From the NCBI RefSeq assembly GCF_038433135.1, contig NZ_JBCDMV010000008.1:186001-250000 (forward strand): a stretch of DNA of 64,000 nucleotides, read 5' to 3'. The position numbers and the translations under genes were made by a program. Source of the DNA: Luteococcus sp038433135. GTDB taxonomy: Bacteria; Actinomycetota; Actinomycetes; Propionibacteriales; Propionibacteriaceae. The notes beneath the pieces are model-generated. The model did no database searches, had not been told where the DNA came from, and saw only the letters and a program-made list of their open reading frames with translations. Numbering within the stretch: position 1 is the first letter of the stretch; each line of letters starts with the position of its first letter. Below, one piece after another: positions 7,547-15,898 of the stretch.

Positions 7547-8379
7547 TCGTCTCCTCCCGTCGCGGCCGTGGGCTGCAGGTGGCCCGCTACACGCTGCTGA
7601 GCATGCTGGCGGTCTTCTTCCTGCTGCCCTTCTACGTCCTACTGCGCAATGCCTTCGCCTCCAACAAGCTGATCACCGCCGCCCGGTGGAAGTGGTTGCC
7701 GGACCAGCTGGACCTGACCAATCTCAACGCGCTGCTGGCCGACGACAATGTCGGGATGGTGGCCGCACTGTGGCACTCGGCGGTGATGGCCGTCAGCCAG
7801 ACCGCACTCACCGTGCTGATCGCCCTGCTGGCCGGCTATGCCCTGGCCCGTTACGACAATCGGCTGTCGCGGATCCTGCTGGGCTTCACCCTGTTCACGC
7901 TGATGGTCCCGGCCTCGGTCACCTTCATCCCGATGTTCGTGATGACCGCCCAGCTGGGCTGGATCGACTCCTTCCGCGGGCTGGTGGTGCCCGGCATGTT
8001 CAGCGCCTTCGCCACCTACATGTTCCGGCAGAGCTTCCTGGGCTTCCCGGCAGACCTGGAGGAGGCGGCGATGATCGACGGCGCCAACCCGTGGACCACC
8101 TTCTGGCGGGTGGTTGCCCCCAATTCGCTGGGGATCGTCGGCGCGGTGGGCACCATCACCTTCATCGGGAGCTGGAATGCCTTCCTCTGGCCGTTGCTGG
8201 TGGGCCGGGAGAAGACCCGCACCGCGCAGGTGGCGCTCAGCCAGTTCATGACCAGCCAGGGCGTCAACTACCCGGTGCTGTTCACCGGCGCCCTGGTGGC
8301 GATCATCCCCGTCGTCGGTGTCTTCCTCTTCCTGCAGCGCTACCTGGTGGAAGGCGTGGAGACCTCCGGGATGAAGTAG
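7543..8379 (+). CDS. Carbohydrate ABC transporter permease, MalG type
   Basis: A 278-aa permease with six predicted membrane segments and the EAA loop LEEAAMIDGANPWTTFWRVVAP around residues 172-193. It starts with GTG at 7543 in a GTGA overlap with the previous stop, with GGAGGG seven bases upstream. No ATP-binding subunit follows, so the importer presumably uses a shared MsiK/MsmK-type ATPase encoded elsewhere, as is common for actinobacterial sugar importers. The operon ends here, convergent with the GntP permease gene 15 nt away. Confidence 0.92.
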   Translation: MIVSSRRGRGLQVARYTLLSMLAVFFLLPFYVLLRNAFASNKLITAARWKWLPDQLDLTNLNALLADDNVGMVAALWHSAVMAVSQTALTVLIALLAGYALARYDNRLSRILLGFTLFTLMVPASVTFIPMFVMTAQLGWIDSFRGLVVPGMFSAFATYMFRQSFLGFPADLEEAAMIDGANPWTTFWRVVAPNSLGIVGAVGTITFIGSWNAFLWPLLVGREKTRTAQVALSQFMTSQGVNYPVLFTGALVAIIPVVGVFLFLQRYLVEGVETSGMK

Positions 8380-8394
8380 CGCTGCAGGCGGGGG

Positions 8395-9750
8395 TCAGGC
8401 CACCAGCCCGATGCCGATCACCATGGGCAGGGAGATCAGCGAGCCGATGGTGGTCACCGTCGTCATCGTCTTCAGACTGCCCTGGGTGCTGAGCCCCAGC
8501 AGCGCCTTGAACATCCAGAAGAAGTTGCTGTTCACGTGCAGGGCGAACAGCGATCCGGAGGCGATGCCCAGACCGACGGCCACCGGATTGACGTCCAGCT
8601 GGCCCAGCAGCGGGGCGATGATCCCGGCCGCGGTGATGGCCGCGACGGAGACCGAGCCGATCGCCAGGTGCAGCACCGCGGCGATGAACCAGGCCAGCAG
8701 GATGCTCACCACCACCGGGGCACCCGCCTCGGCGTCGAACATACCGGCCAGCACCGAGGCCAGCCCGGTGGCCTTGATCACGGCACCCAACGAACCGCCG
8801 ATGCCCGTGACCAGCAGGATCTCGCCGGAGGTCTGCAGTCCGTCGCTGAAGGCCTCATTGGCGGCGGAGGCCCCCACGGTGCGCCGGGACAGCGCGAAGG
8901 CCATCAGCAGACCGACGAACAGCGCGATGTTGGCATTGCCCAGGAAGTCGATGAACTGGTTGCTGAACTTGAACAGCTCGGCAAAGGCGCCGAAGGCGAT
9001 CATCACCAGGGGAACGGCGATCGGCAGCAGGCTGAGCGCGAGCGGCGGCGTCTTGACGGGCGAATCGCCCGCCTCTGCGGCCTCGGCCCGGGCTTCCGAC
9101 TCCAGCAGTGCCTCGTTCTCCTCCTCGTCCTTGGCCGGATTCCACCAGCCGAAGCGCAGCAACTGCCGGAAGAGGATCACCGTCAGCAAGGCCGTGACCG
9201 GGCCAATCACCATGCCGAAGAGCAGGTACTTGCCCAGCGAGATGTTCATCAGCCCGGCGATCGAGATGGCCGAGAGCCCCGGCACGACGAAGACATAACC
9301 CGAGAAGATGCCGATCCCGAGCGCGCCGGAGACCAGTGCCAGGCCATTGGGGCCCATGTGCTTGGCCGCCTGCCGGGCCACCGGCGCCGCCAGCACCACC
9401 TGCACGTCGACATAGATCGACGGGAAGACGGTGGCCAGGGCGAGCGCCAGGCCATAGGGGATCCGGGTGGGCCCGAAGACCTTCAGCAGGGCCCGCACCA
9501 TTTTGGTGAAGGCGCCGGTGGTGTGCAGCAATGAGCCGATCAAGACGCCGAAGCCGATCAACAGACCGACGCTGCTCATGATGCTGCCAAAGCCCTTGGT
9601 GATTGCCTCGACGGTGCCGGGGAAACCCACGCCACCCGCCAGGCCGAGATAGATCGAGCCGACGATCAGGCTGATCACCGGATCGATCTTGAACTTGATG
9701 ATCAGGATGACGACCGCGGCGATCGCGATCACGGTGTGCAGGACGAGCAC
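8395..9750 (-). CDS. GntP-family gluconate/organic-acid permease
   Basis: A protein of about 451 aa with 12 or more membrane spans, beginning VLVLHTVIAIAAVVILIIKFK. The pattern matches the GntP gluconate:H+ symporters (TC 2.A.8), including SIYVDVQVVLAAP and HLAIGSVSVAAITAAGI. The substrate could be gluconate or another hexonate or hydroxy acid. I place the start at the GTG at 9750, preceded by AGGGGG with five bases of spacing. An in-frame GTG at 9774 falls inside a palindromic operator and is less likely. A hydrophilic Glu/Ala-rich loop lies near residues 215-238. Confidence 0.85.
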   Translation of the reverse strand: MLVLHTVIAIAAVVILIIKFKIDPVISLIVGSIYLGLAGGVGFPGTVEAITKGFGSIMSSVGLLIGFGVLIGSLLHTTGAFTKMVRALLKVFGPTRIPYGLALALATVFPSIYVDVQVVLAAPVARQAAKHMGPNGLALVSGALGIGIFSGYVFVVPGLSAISIAGLMNISLGKYLLFGMVIGPVTALLTVILFRQLLRFGWWNPAKDEEENEALLESEARAEAAEAGDSPVKTPPLALSLLPIAVPLVMIAFGAFAELFKFSNQFIDFLGNANIALFVGLLMAFALSRRTVGASAANEAFSDGLQTSGEILLVTGIGGSLGAVIKATGLASVLAGMFDAEAGAPVVVSILLAWFIAAVLHLAIGSVSVAAITAAGIIAPLLGQLDVNPVAVGLGIASGSLFALHVNSNFFWMFKALLGLSTQGSLKTMTTVTTIGSLISLPMVIGIGLVA

Positions 9751-9766
9751 GCGAACCCCCTGGTGG

Positions 9767-9789
9767 AAGTGCACTTAGGAAGTGCACTT
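9767..9789. promoter_or_regulatory. Twin palindromic operator upstream of the GntP gene
   Basis: The perfect 10-bp palindrome AAGTGCACTT occurs at 9767-9776 and again at 9780-9789. Three bases separate the copies, so the centres are 13 bp apart. It lies 17 nt upstream of the preferred GntP start. The geometry is typical of cooperative binding by a dimeric repressor such as a GntR- or IclR-family protein; no such gene is adjacent. Confidence 0.55.
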
Positions 9790-9973
9790 GTGGCAGTGCC
9801 GATCGCCGTCGTTGGCGACCGGAGGCCAAAGACTAGCAGCGGCTCCCCGCCCAGCTCGCCACCGGGTTGCCCCCCGGAGCAGGCGCCTGCCGCTGCTGAG
9901 CCTGTGCTGAGCGGCCCCCGACGTGCAACCGACAGTTCCCGTGGGGTTTGCCCCGCCGGGCCACACTGGAGGC

Positions 9974-10600
9974 ATGAGCCTGCCGCCGGCCCGCCCGAAT
10001 CCCTACCAGACGCCCCGCCCGGCCCCATTGCCAGCGAGCCAGCGGCAGAGTCGGGTGCGCTCCTCCACGCTGCTCGCCGGAGTGCCGGTCGGCGTGATGT
10101 GGGTGCTGGAGACGCTGGACACCCTGATGCTGCACGCCCTGGACCAGTTCGGCCTGCGCTCCTGGGATCCGACGGGTTTGTGGGCGCTGTTCACCGCGCC
10201 GTGGCTGCACCGGGGTTGGCAGCACCTGGCCAACAACTCCGTCCCGCTGCTGGTGCTGGGCTTCCTGGTGGCCATGTCCGGCCTGCGACGCTGGATCGCC
10301 ACCACGCTGGTGGTGATGGTCACGTCCGGCATCACCGCCTGGCTGCTGTCGCCGCCCGGCACCATCACCCTGGGTGCCTCGGGTGTGGTCTTCGGCTGGC
10401 TGAGCTACCTGCTGGTGCGCGGCTGGTGGAGCCGTGACTGGAAGCAGATCCTGATCGGCCTGGTGGTCTTCGTCGTCTACGGCAGCGTGCTGTGGGGAGT
10501 GCTCCCCACCGAGCCCAACATCTCCTGGCAGGGCCATCTTGGCGGCGCGATCGGTGGCGTCCTGGCCGCGTGGTGGCTGCATCGCGGCACCCGTCGGTGA
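9974..10600 (+). CDS. Rhomboid-family intramembrane serine protease
   Basis: A 208-aa six-helix membrane protein. The catalytic pair is visible: serine 136 in GASGVVFG and histidine 188 in the QGHLGG motif, with the supporting HLANN (84-88) on the second helix. The N-terminal 30 residues are proline-rich and cytosolic. Rhomboids cleave membrane-protein helices within the bilayer; the substrate is unknown. GGAGG sits just before the ATG at 9974. A longer version from GTG 9923 is possible but would have a less typical leader. Confidence 0.88.
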   Translation: MSLPPARPNPYQTPRPAPLPASQRQSRVRSSTLLAGVPVGVMWVLETLDTLMLHALDQFGLRSWDPTGLWALFTAPWLHRGWQHLANNSVPLLVLGFLVAMSGLRRWIATTLVVMVTSGITAWLLSPPGTITLGASGVVFGWLSYLLVRGWWSRDWKQILIGLVVFVVYGSVLWGVLPTEPNISWQGHLGGAIGGVLAAWWLHRGTRR

Positions 10601-10725
10601 GCGTGTCACGGGGTTTGATGCGAATTTGGGGCCCCGGGTGTGGTGAGATTTCCCCCTGACATCTCCGTCATTCGTGCAACCCCCCACTCTGTGGTGCACG
10701 GATCCGAGCCAACAGGCAGGCCCTC

Positions 10726-12216
10726 ATGAACCAGATCCATTCCCTCGTTGGATGGCTCAACTCCCAGCTCAGCTGGGTCTTGATCGTCGCGATCATCGCG
10801 GCCGGACTCGTCTTCACCATCTGGACCCGCGGAATCCAGTTCCGCCGGCTAGGAACCATGTTCCGGATTGCGCTGGACTCCCGCACCGGTGCGGGTGACG
10901 GGATCAGCTCCTTCCAGGCCTTCTGCATCTCGCTGGCCTCCCGGGTGGGCACCGGCAACATCGCCGGCGTCGCGATTGCCCTGGCCCTGGGTGGCCCGGG
11001 CGCCATCTTCTGGATGTGGGTGATGGCCTCGCTCGGCATGGCCACCGCCTTCATCGAGGCCACGCTGGCCCAGCTCTACAAGGTGCCGCACACCGACGGC
11101 ACCTTCCGCGGTGGCCCGGCCTACTACATGCAGCGTGGCATGAAGAACCGCCCACTGGGCATCCTGTTTGCCATCTTCCTGATCTTCACCTTCGGCTTCG
11201 CGTACCAGATGGTCCAGGCCAACACGATCGCCGGCGTGGTGAAGGCCACCTATGGCATCGCCCCCATCTGGACCGGCCTTGCCCTGGCCGCGGCCACGGG
11301 CGCCGTCGTACTGGGCGGCGTCAAGTCCGTCGCGAGGGCCACCGAGTGGATGGCCCCGCTGATGGCCCTCGCCTACCTGCTGCTCGCCCTGGCGGTCATC
11401 GCGGTCAACCTGCCCGAGGTCCCGCACATGTTCATGCAGATCTTCAAGGGCGCCTTCGGCCTGGACGAGGCCCTGTCCGGCACCGCTGGGGGTCTGGCCG
11501 CCACCATGCTGAACGGCATCAAGCGGGGCCTGTACTCCAACGAGGCCGGTGAGGGATCGGCGCCGAACGCGGCCGCTGCGGCCACCACCAGCCACCCGGC
11601 GCACCAGGGGCTGATCCAGTCGTTGGGCGTCTTCGTGGACACCATCCTGGTCTGCACCGCCACCGCGCTGGTGATCATGCTCTCGGACCCGTCCCTCTAC
11701 ACGCCCGGCGTCACCACCAAGGCCGATGCCGGCGCGACGCTGACCCAGCGCACGCTGGAGTTCTCGCTGGGCGGCTGGGTTGGCCCGGTCTTCTCCATCA
11801 TCCTGTTGACCTTCGTCTACTCCACGCTGATCGGCAACGAGTCCTATGCGGAGATCAACATGGACTTCCTGCGCGGTGGCAAGCCCGGTGCCATGTTCAT
11901 CCGCCTGCTGAGCATCGGCTCCGTCGTGCTGGGTGCTGTCGCCGACCTCGTCTTCGTCTGGGACCTGGCCGACGTCGCCATGACCACCATGGCCCTGACC
12001 AACCTGGTCGCCCTGGCCTTCCTGGGCAAGAAGGCCGTCCAGACCCTGCGGCACTTCGAAGCCCAGCCGGATGCCGTCACCGCCCAGTTCAACCTGGACC
12101 GGAACGACTTCATGGACGACGACATCCCCGGCGAGGTGTGGCACAAGCGGGACGGCCATGAGGCCGGCAAGTGGTTCCACCCGCAGGGCGCCGACGCGAT
12201 CACCGTCGCGGACTGA
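10726..12216 (+). CDS. Alanine/glycine:cation symporter, AgcS family
   Basis: A 496-aa membrane protein with about 11 membrane spans of the AGCS family (TC 2.A.25). It has the hallmark stretch RVGTGNIAGVAIALALGGPGAIFWMW (about residues 68-93) and SNEAGEGSAPNAAAAA. Relatives import alanine or glycine with Na+ or H+. The hydrophilic C-terminal tail ends with histidines and charged residues. GGCAGG precedes the ATG. It appears monocistronic, with a strong hairpin terminator directly after it. Confidence 0.93.
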   Translation: MNQIHSLVGWLNSQLSWVLIVAIIAAGLVFTIWTRGIQFRRLGTMFRIALDSRTGAGDGISSFQAFCISLASRVGTGNIAGVAIALALGGPGAIFWMWVMASLGMATAFIEATLAQLYKVPHTDGTFRGGPAYYMQRGMKNRPLGILFAIFLIFTFGFAYQMVQANTIAGVVKATYGIAPIWTGLALAAATGAVVLGGVKSVARATEWMAPLMALAYLLLALAVIAVNLPEVPHMFMQIFKGAFGLDEALSGTAGGLAATMLNGIKRGLYSNEAGEGSAPNAAAAATTSHPAHQGLIQSLGVFVDTILVCTATALVIMLSDPSLYTPGVTTKADAGATLTQRTLEFSLGGWVGPVFSIILLTFVYSTLIGNESYAEINMDFLRGGKPGAMFIRLLSIGSVVLGAVADLVFVWDLADVAMTTMALTNLVALAFLGKKAVQTLRHFEAQPDAVTAQFNLDRNDFMDDDIPGEVWHKRDGHEAGKWFHPQGADAITVAD

Positions 12217-12287
12217 CCCCGAGCAGTTTTCGGGGACACGGTGGGCCCGTGGTCGCAGCAGGTGGCGACCACGGGCCCAGCGTTTTT
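12217..12287 (+). terminator. Rho-independent terminator after the AgcS gene
   Basis: A small CCCCGA/TCGGGG hairpin directly after the stop (12217-12235) is followed by a perfect 14-bp stem (12243-12256 with 12265-12278, 8-nt loop) and then a T5 run (12283-12287). The second hairpin is the likely terminator. Confidence 0.8.
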
Positions 12288-12302
12288 GTCAGTGGTGCCC
12301 CC

Positions 12303-12308
12303 TACCGT
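12303..12308 (+). promoter_or_regulatory. Probable -10 box of the AAA+ gene
   Basis: TACCGT, seven bases, then the ATG at 12316. There is no ribosome binding site. Confidence 0.4.
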
Positions 12309-12315
12309 TGAATCC

Positions 12316-13755
12316 ATGACGATGACGTCGCCCGCCGCGGCCAGCACAGACCAGATCCTCAGCCATCTCAAGACCCTGCTCGACGCCGTGCAGGAGTACA
12401 CACCGGCCTCCACCACCGAGCGCCTTGTCGACCGGCTGGGTGCGCACTTCGGCTGCCCCGCCACCGATGTGGCGGTGCTGACCGAGGACGTCCCCGGCCA
12501 CCGCTATGTGGATCACGACATCGCCCTGCAGATGCTGGCCGAACAGGACCCGCAGCAGGTGCTGATCGGCGTCGGCGGCGGGGACATGCGCTACCACAAC
12601 TCCTTGGCGGACCTGCTGCAGAACTCCTACGGCCAGCCGCTGCCGGTGGCCCAGCCCGACTTCACCGTGCTGCCGGACTCCCCCGCCACCGAACGAACCT
12701 GCCTCGGTTACGGCATCCGGCTCTTCCACCACGAAGGTCAGCCCGTCGCCGTGCTGGAGCGCGAGGCCAACCCGCGTCGAGGTCAGGACATCGGCACCCT
12801 GGAGGTGATGAGCCCCAACCGCACCACCGCCAGCTCCGTCCTGGAGAGGATCCGCGAACTGGCCACCGAGCACAGCGTGCTGCGCGGCCAGGTGATCACG
12901 CTCAAGGACTCGGGCTACGAGCAGACGGCCCGCGGCATCACCTTCGTCCCCCGCCCCACCGTGCGGGAGGGCGACGTCATTCTGCCGGAGGGAACGCTGG
13001 AGCGGATCAAGCAGCACACCCTGGGCATCGCCCAGCATGCCGAGGCCCTTCGGGCCCAGGGGCAGCACCTCAAGCGCGGGGTGCTGCTCTACGGCCCGCC
13101 CGGCACCGGCAAGACCCACACGCTACGCCACCTGATCACCGAGGCCACCGACCACACGGTCGTCCTGCTGTCCGGCAGCTCATTGGGCCTGGTGGGGCTG
13201 GCCGCCAAGGTTGCCCGTGCCCTGCAACCGGCCATCGTGGTGCTGGAGGACGTGGACCTCGTCGCTGGGGACCGGGACCTGTCCTACGGTCCCCAGCCGC
13301 TGCTCTTCGAGGTGATGGATGCCATGGACGGCCTCGACGGCGACGCCGATGTCACCTTCCTGCTCACCACCAACCGGGTGGAGGCCATGGAGCATGCCCT
13401 GACCCAGCGGCCGGGGCGGGTCGATCTGGCCGCGGAGATCCCGATGCCCGAGCTGGCGGGACGCGTCGCCCTCTTGCACCTTTACGCACCCGATGACGCC
13501 TTCAGCGACGACGTGGTGGAGCACACCGCCGCCCGCCTGGATGGGACGACGGCCTCACTGGCCAAGGAGCTCATCCGCCGAGCCGTCCTGCTGTCCACGG
13601 TGGAGGGCACGGCCCTGGGCGACGAGCACCTGGTGCGCGCCACCGATCGGCTGCTGGATGATTCCGAGGAACTCTCCCGGGTGTTGCTGGGCGCCCGGCG
13701 CCCCGAGGCGCCCGAATCGGCACTGGTGGCGCCACTACAGTTCGGCTGCTGCTGA
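12316..13755 (+). CDS. AAA+ family ATPase of unknown role
   Basis: A 479-aa protein. The first 240 residues form an uncharacterised domain. The C-terminal part is a classic AAA+ module with Walker A GPPGTGKT around residues 260-267, Walker B VVLEDVD, and sensor-1 LLTTNR, followed by QRPGRVD with arginine-finger candidates. This is the CDC48/FtsH-like subgroup of AAA, but there is no membrane anchor or protease domain, so it may remodel or unfold a partner through its N-domain. It ends in an unusual CC pair. It stands alone between the AgcS terminator and convergent lepA. An upstream in-frame extension would run through the terminator and is rejected. Confidence 0.82.
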   Translation: MTMTSPAAASTDQILSHLKTLLDAVQEYTPASTTERLVDRLGAHFGCPATDVAVLTEDVPGHRYVDHDIALQMLAEQDPQQVLIGVGGGDMRYHNSLADLLQNSYGQPLPVAQPDFTVLPDSPATERTCLGYGIRLFHHEGQPVAVLEREANPRRGQDIGTLEVMSPNRTTASSVLERIRELATEHSVLRGQVITLKDSGYEQTARGITFVPRPTVREGDVILPEGTLERIKQHTLGIAQHAEALRAQGQHLKRGVLLYGPPGTGKTHTLRHLITEATDHTVVLLSGSSLGLVGLAAKVARALQPAIVVLEDVDLVAGDRDLSYGPQPLLFEVMDAMDGLDGDADVTFLLTTNRVEAMEHALTQRPGRVDLAAEIPMPELAGRVALLHLYAPDDAFSDDVVEHTAARLDGTTASLAKELIRRAVLLSTVEGTALGDEHLVRATDRLLDDSEELSRVLLGARRPEAPESALVAPLQFGCC

Positions 13756-13780
13756 AACCTCCCAGGGCCCGCGCTGCCGG

Positions 13781-15754
13781 CTACTTCTTGGCGTCCTTCT
13801 CCTTGCCGCCCTCGCCCGTCTGCAGGGCGGCGACGAAGGCCTCCTGGGGCACCTCGACGCGGCCGACCATCTTCATCCGCTTCTTGCCCTCCTTCTGCTT
13901 CTCGAGAAGCTTGCGCTTGCGGGAGATGTCGCCGCCGTAGCACTTGGCCAGAACGTCCTTGCGCATGGCGCGAATGGTCTCGCGGGCGATCACCCGCGCG
14001 CCGATGGCGGCCTGGATCGGCACCTCGAACTGCTGGCGCGGGATGAGTTCCTTCAGCTTGCTGGCCATCGCGACGCCGTAGGCATAGGCCTTGTCCTTGT
14101 GCACGATGGCACTGAACGCGTCCACCGGGTCGCCGTGCAGCAGGATGTCCACCTTGACCAGATCGGCGGCCTCCTCGCCGGCCACCTCGTAGTCCAGCGA
14201 GGCGTAGCCCTTGGTGCGGCTCTTCAGCGCGTCGAAGAAGTCGAAGACGATCTCGCCCATCGGCAGGATGTAGCGGATCTCCACCCGATCCTCGCTGAGG
14301 TAGTCCATCCCGGTCTGGATCCCGCGCTTGGTCTGGCAGAGCTCCATGATGGTGCCGATGTACTCGCTGGGAGCCAGGATCGTGGCCTTGGCCACCGGCT
14401 CGTAGACCTTGTCGATCTTGCCCTCGGGGTATTCCGACGGGTTGGTGACGGTGAACTCCTTGCCGTCCTCCATCACCACCCGATAGACGACGTTGGGTGC
14501 GGTGGAGATCAGGTCAAGGTTGAACTCCTGCTCCAGCCGCTCCCGGGTGATCTCCATGTGCAGCAGGCCCAGGAAGCCGATCCGGAAGCCGAAGCCCAGC
14601 GCGCCGGAGGTTTCCGGCTCATAGGTGAGGGCGGCATCGTTCAGCTGCAGCTTCTCGAGCGCCTCGCGCAGCACCGGGAAGTCATTGCCGTCAATCGGGT
14701 ACAGGCCGGCGAAGACCATCGGGTTCGGGTGCCGGTAGCCGCCCAGATCACTGGCCGCCGGGCGGTTCACCGTCGTCACAGTGTCGCCGACGCGGGACTG
14801 GCGGACATCCTTCACGCCCGTGATCAGGTAGCCCACCTCACCGACGCCGATCGCCGACGACTTGATCGGTTCGGGGCTGATCACGCCCACCTCCAGCACC
14901 TCATGGGTGCCGCGGGTGCTCATCATCAGGATCTTCTCGCGGTGGCTCAGTTCGCCGTCGACGACGCGGACATAGGTCACCACGCCGCGGTAGGTGTCGT
15001 AGACCGAGTCGAAGATCAGCGCGCGGGCCGGGGCGTCGGCGTCGCCGACCGGGGCGGGGATCTGCTTGACGATCTCGTCCAGCAGGCCGTCCACGCCCTC
15101 GCCGGTCTTGGCGGAGACCCGCAGCACGTCGGACTCGTCGCAGCCGATCAGGCCGGCCAGCTCGGCGGCGTACTTCTCCGGCATGGCGCCGGGCAGGTCG
15201 ATCTTGTTCAGCACCGGGATGATGTGCAGGTCGTTCTCCATGGCCAGGTAGAGATTGGCCAGGGTCTGAGCCTCGATCCCCTGTGCGGCGTCCACCAGCA
15301 GGATCGCGCCCTCGCAGGCGGCCAGCGAGCGGGAGACCTCATAGGTGAAGTCCACGTGCCCGGGGGTGTCGATCATGTTCAACACATAGGTCTGGGGGGC
15401 TCCGCCCCCCAGAGACCCCCCGGAACTGCCTTGAACTCGCTCTGCTCGCGCGTCCCCATGTTCCGTGGCATCCAGGCTCGCTGCGCTCGCGGACACCACG
15501 GGGTCCTTCGCACCATCAATGGGGCCCCGGCAGGTCCAGGGCATCCGGACCGCCTGCGATTTGATGGTGATGCCGCGCTCGCGCTCGATGTCCATCCGGT
15601 CCAGGTACTGGGCGCGCATCGCCCGGGAGTCGACGACCCCGGTCAGCTGCAACATCCGGTCGGCCAACGTCGATTTGCCGTGGTCGATGTGCGCAATGAT
15701 GCAGAAATTGCGAATGATCGCCGGGTCGGTCGATCCAGGCTGTGGCGCGCTCAT
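13781..15754 (-). CDS. lepA: Elongation factor 4 (LepA GTPase) with an in-frame insertion
   Basis: A 657-aa ribosomal back-translocase/assembly GTPase. G1 AHIDHGKST is at 21-29, GITIK at 61-65 and G3 DTPGH at 129-133. The C-terminal LepA-specific domain and lysine-rich tail are present. Family members are about 600-620 aa; the excess lies between MPW (71-73) and YVLNMIDTPGH, where about 45 extra residues (74-121) replace a linker of a few residues. That DNA is palindrome-rich (see 15391-15535). All GTPase motifs remain in frame, so the protein may still work. It is the usual neighbour of hemW and rpsT, here separated by transport genes. GGGGAG precedes the ATG. Confidence 0.93.
   Translation of the reverse strand: MSAPQPGSTDPAIIRNFCIIAHIDHGKSTLADRMLQLTGVVDSRAMRAQYLDRMDIERERGITIKSQAVRMPWTCRGPIDGAKDPVVSASAASLDATEHGDARAERVQGSSGGSLGGGAPQTYVLNMIDTPGHVDFTYEVSRSLAACEGAILLVDAAQGIEAQTLANLYLAMENDLHIIPVLNKIDLPGAMPEKYAAELAGLIGCDESDVLRVSAKTGEGVDGLLDEIVKQIPAPVGDADAPARALIFDSVYDTYRGVVTYVRVVDGELSHREKILMMSTRGTHEVLEVGVISPEPIKSSAIGVGEVGYLITGVKDVRQSRVGDTVTTVNRPAASDLGGYRHPNPMVFAGLYPIDGNDFPVLREALEKLQLNDAALTYEPETSGALGFGFRIGFLGLLHMEITRERLEQEFNLDLISTAPNVVYRVVMEDGKEFTVTNPSEYPEGKIDKVYEPVAKATILAPSEYIGTIMELCQTKRGIQTGMDYLSEDRVEIRYILPMGEIVFDFFDALKSRTKGYASLDYEVAGEEAADLVKVDILLHGDPVDAFSAIVHKDKAYAYGVAMASKLKELIPRQQFEVPIQAAIGARVIARETIRAMRKDVLAKCYGGDISRKRKLLEKQKEGKKRMKMVGRVEVPQEAFVAALQTGEGGKEKDAKK
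15391..15535. repeat. Repeat-like in-frame insertion within lepA
   Basis: About 145 bp that has no counterpart in LepA. It starts with GGGGGGC-TCC-GCCCCCC (15394-15410) and AGACCCCCC, then contains similar CTCGCT..GCTCGCG blocks at 15436-15450 and 15477-15490 and a GGGGCCCC palindrome at 15521-15528. Such G/C palindromes and CTCGCTGCGCTCGCG-type blocks resemble intergenic repetitive elements of GC-rich bacteria. No other copy was noticed in this window. The segment is open in the lepA frame. Confidence 0.55.
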
Positions 15755-15898
15755 GCACTCCCCGTCTTCGTGGTGCGTCAGGTGGGACGTGCCATCTTCT
15801 CATGCCCGCCGAGCCCGACGCACCCGTGACATCTGTCATCTGATCTTGATGGATCCGCGCACTACTCGACGGTCCGTGCCGGGGCAAGCATTGAAGAC

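Noticed and set aside
9750..9774. GTG 9774 as GntP start.
   Set aside because: It lies within the palindromic operator and has no ribosome binding site; GTG 9750 has AGGGGG at five bases.
12241..12315. N-terminal extension of the AAA+ protein by 25 residues.
   Set aside because: It would be encoded by the AgcS terminator hairpin; the ATG at 12316 follows a -10 box.
13493..15829. Very long forward-strand frame opposite lepA.
   Set aside because: His/Gln/Arg-rich antisense shadow of a GC-rich gene; lepA is unmistakable on the other strand.
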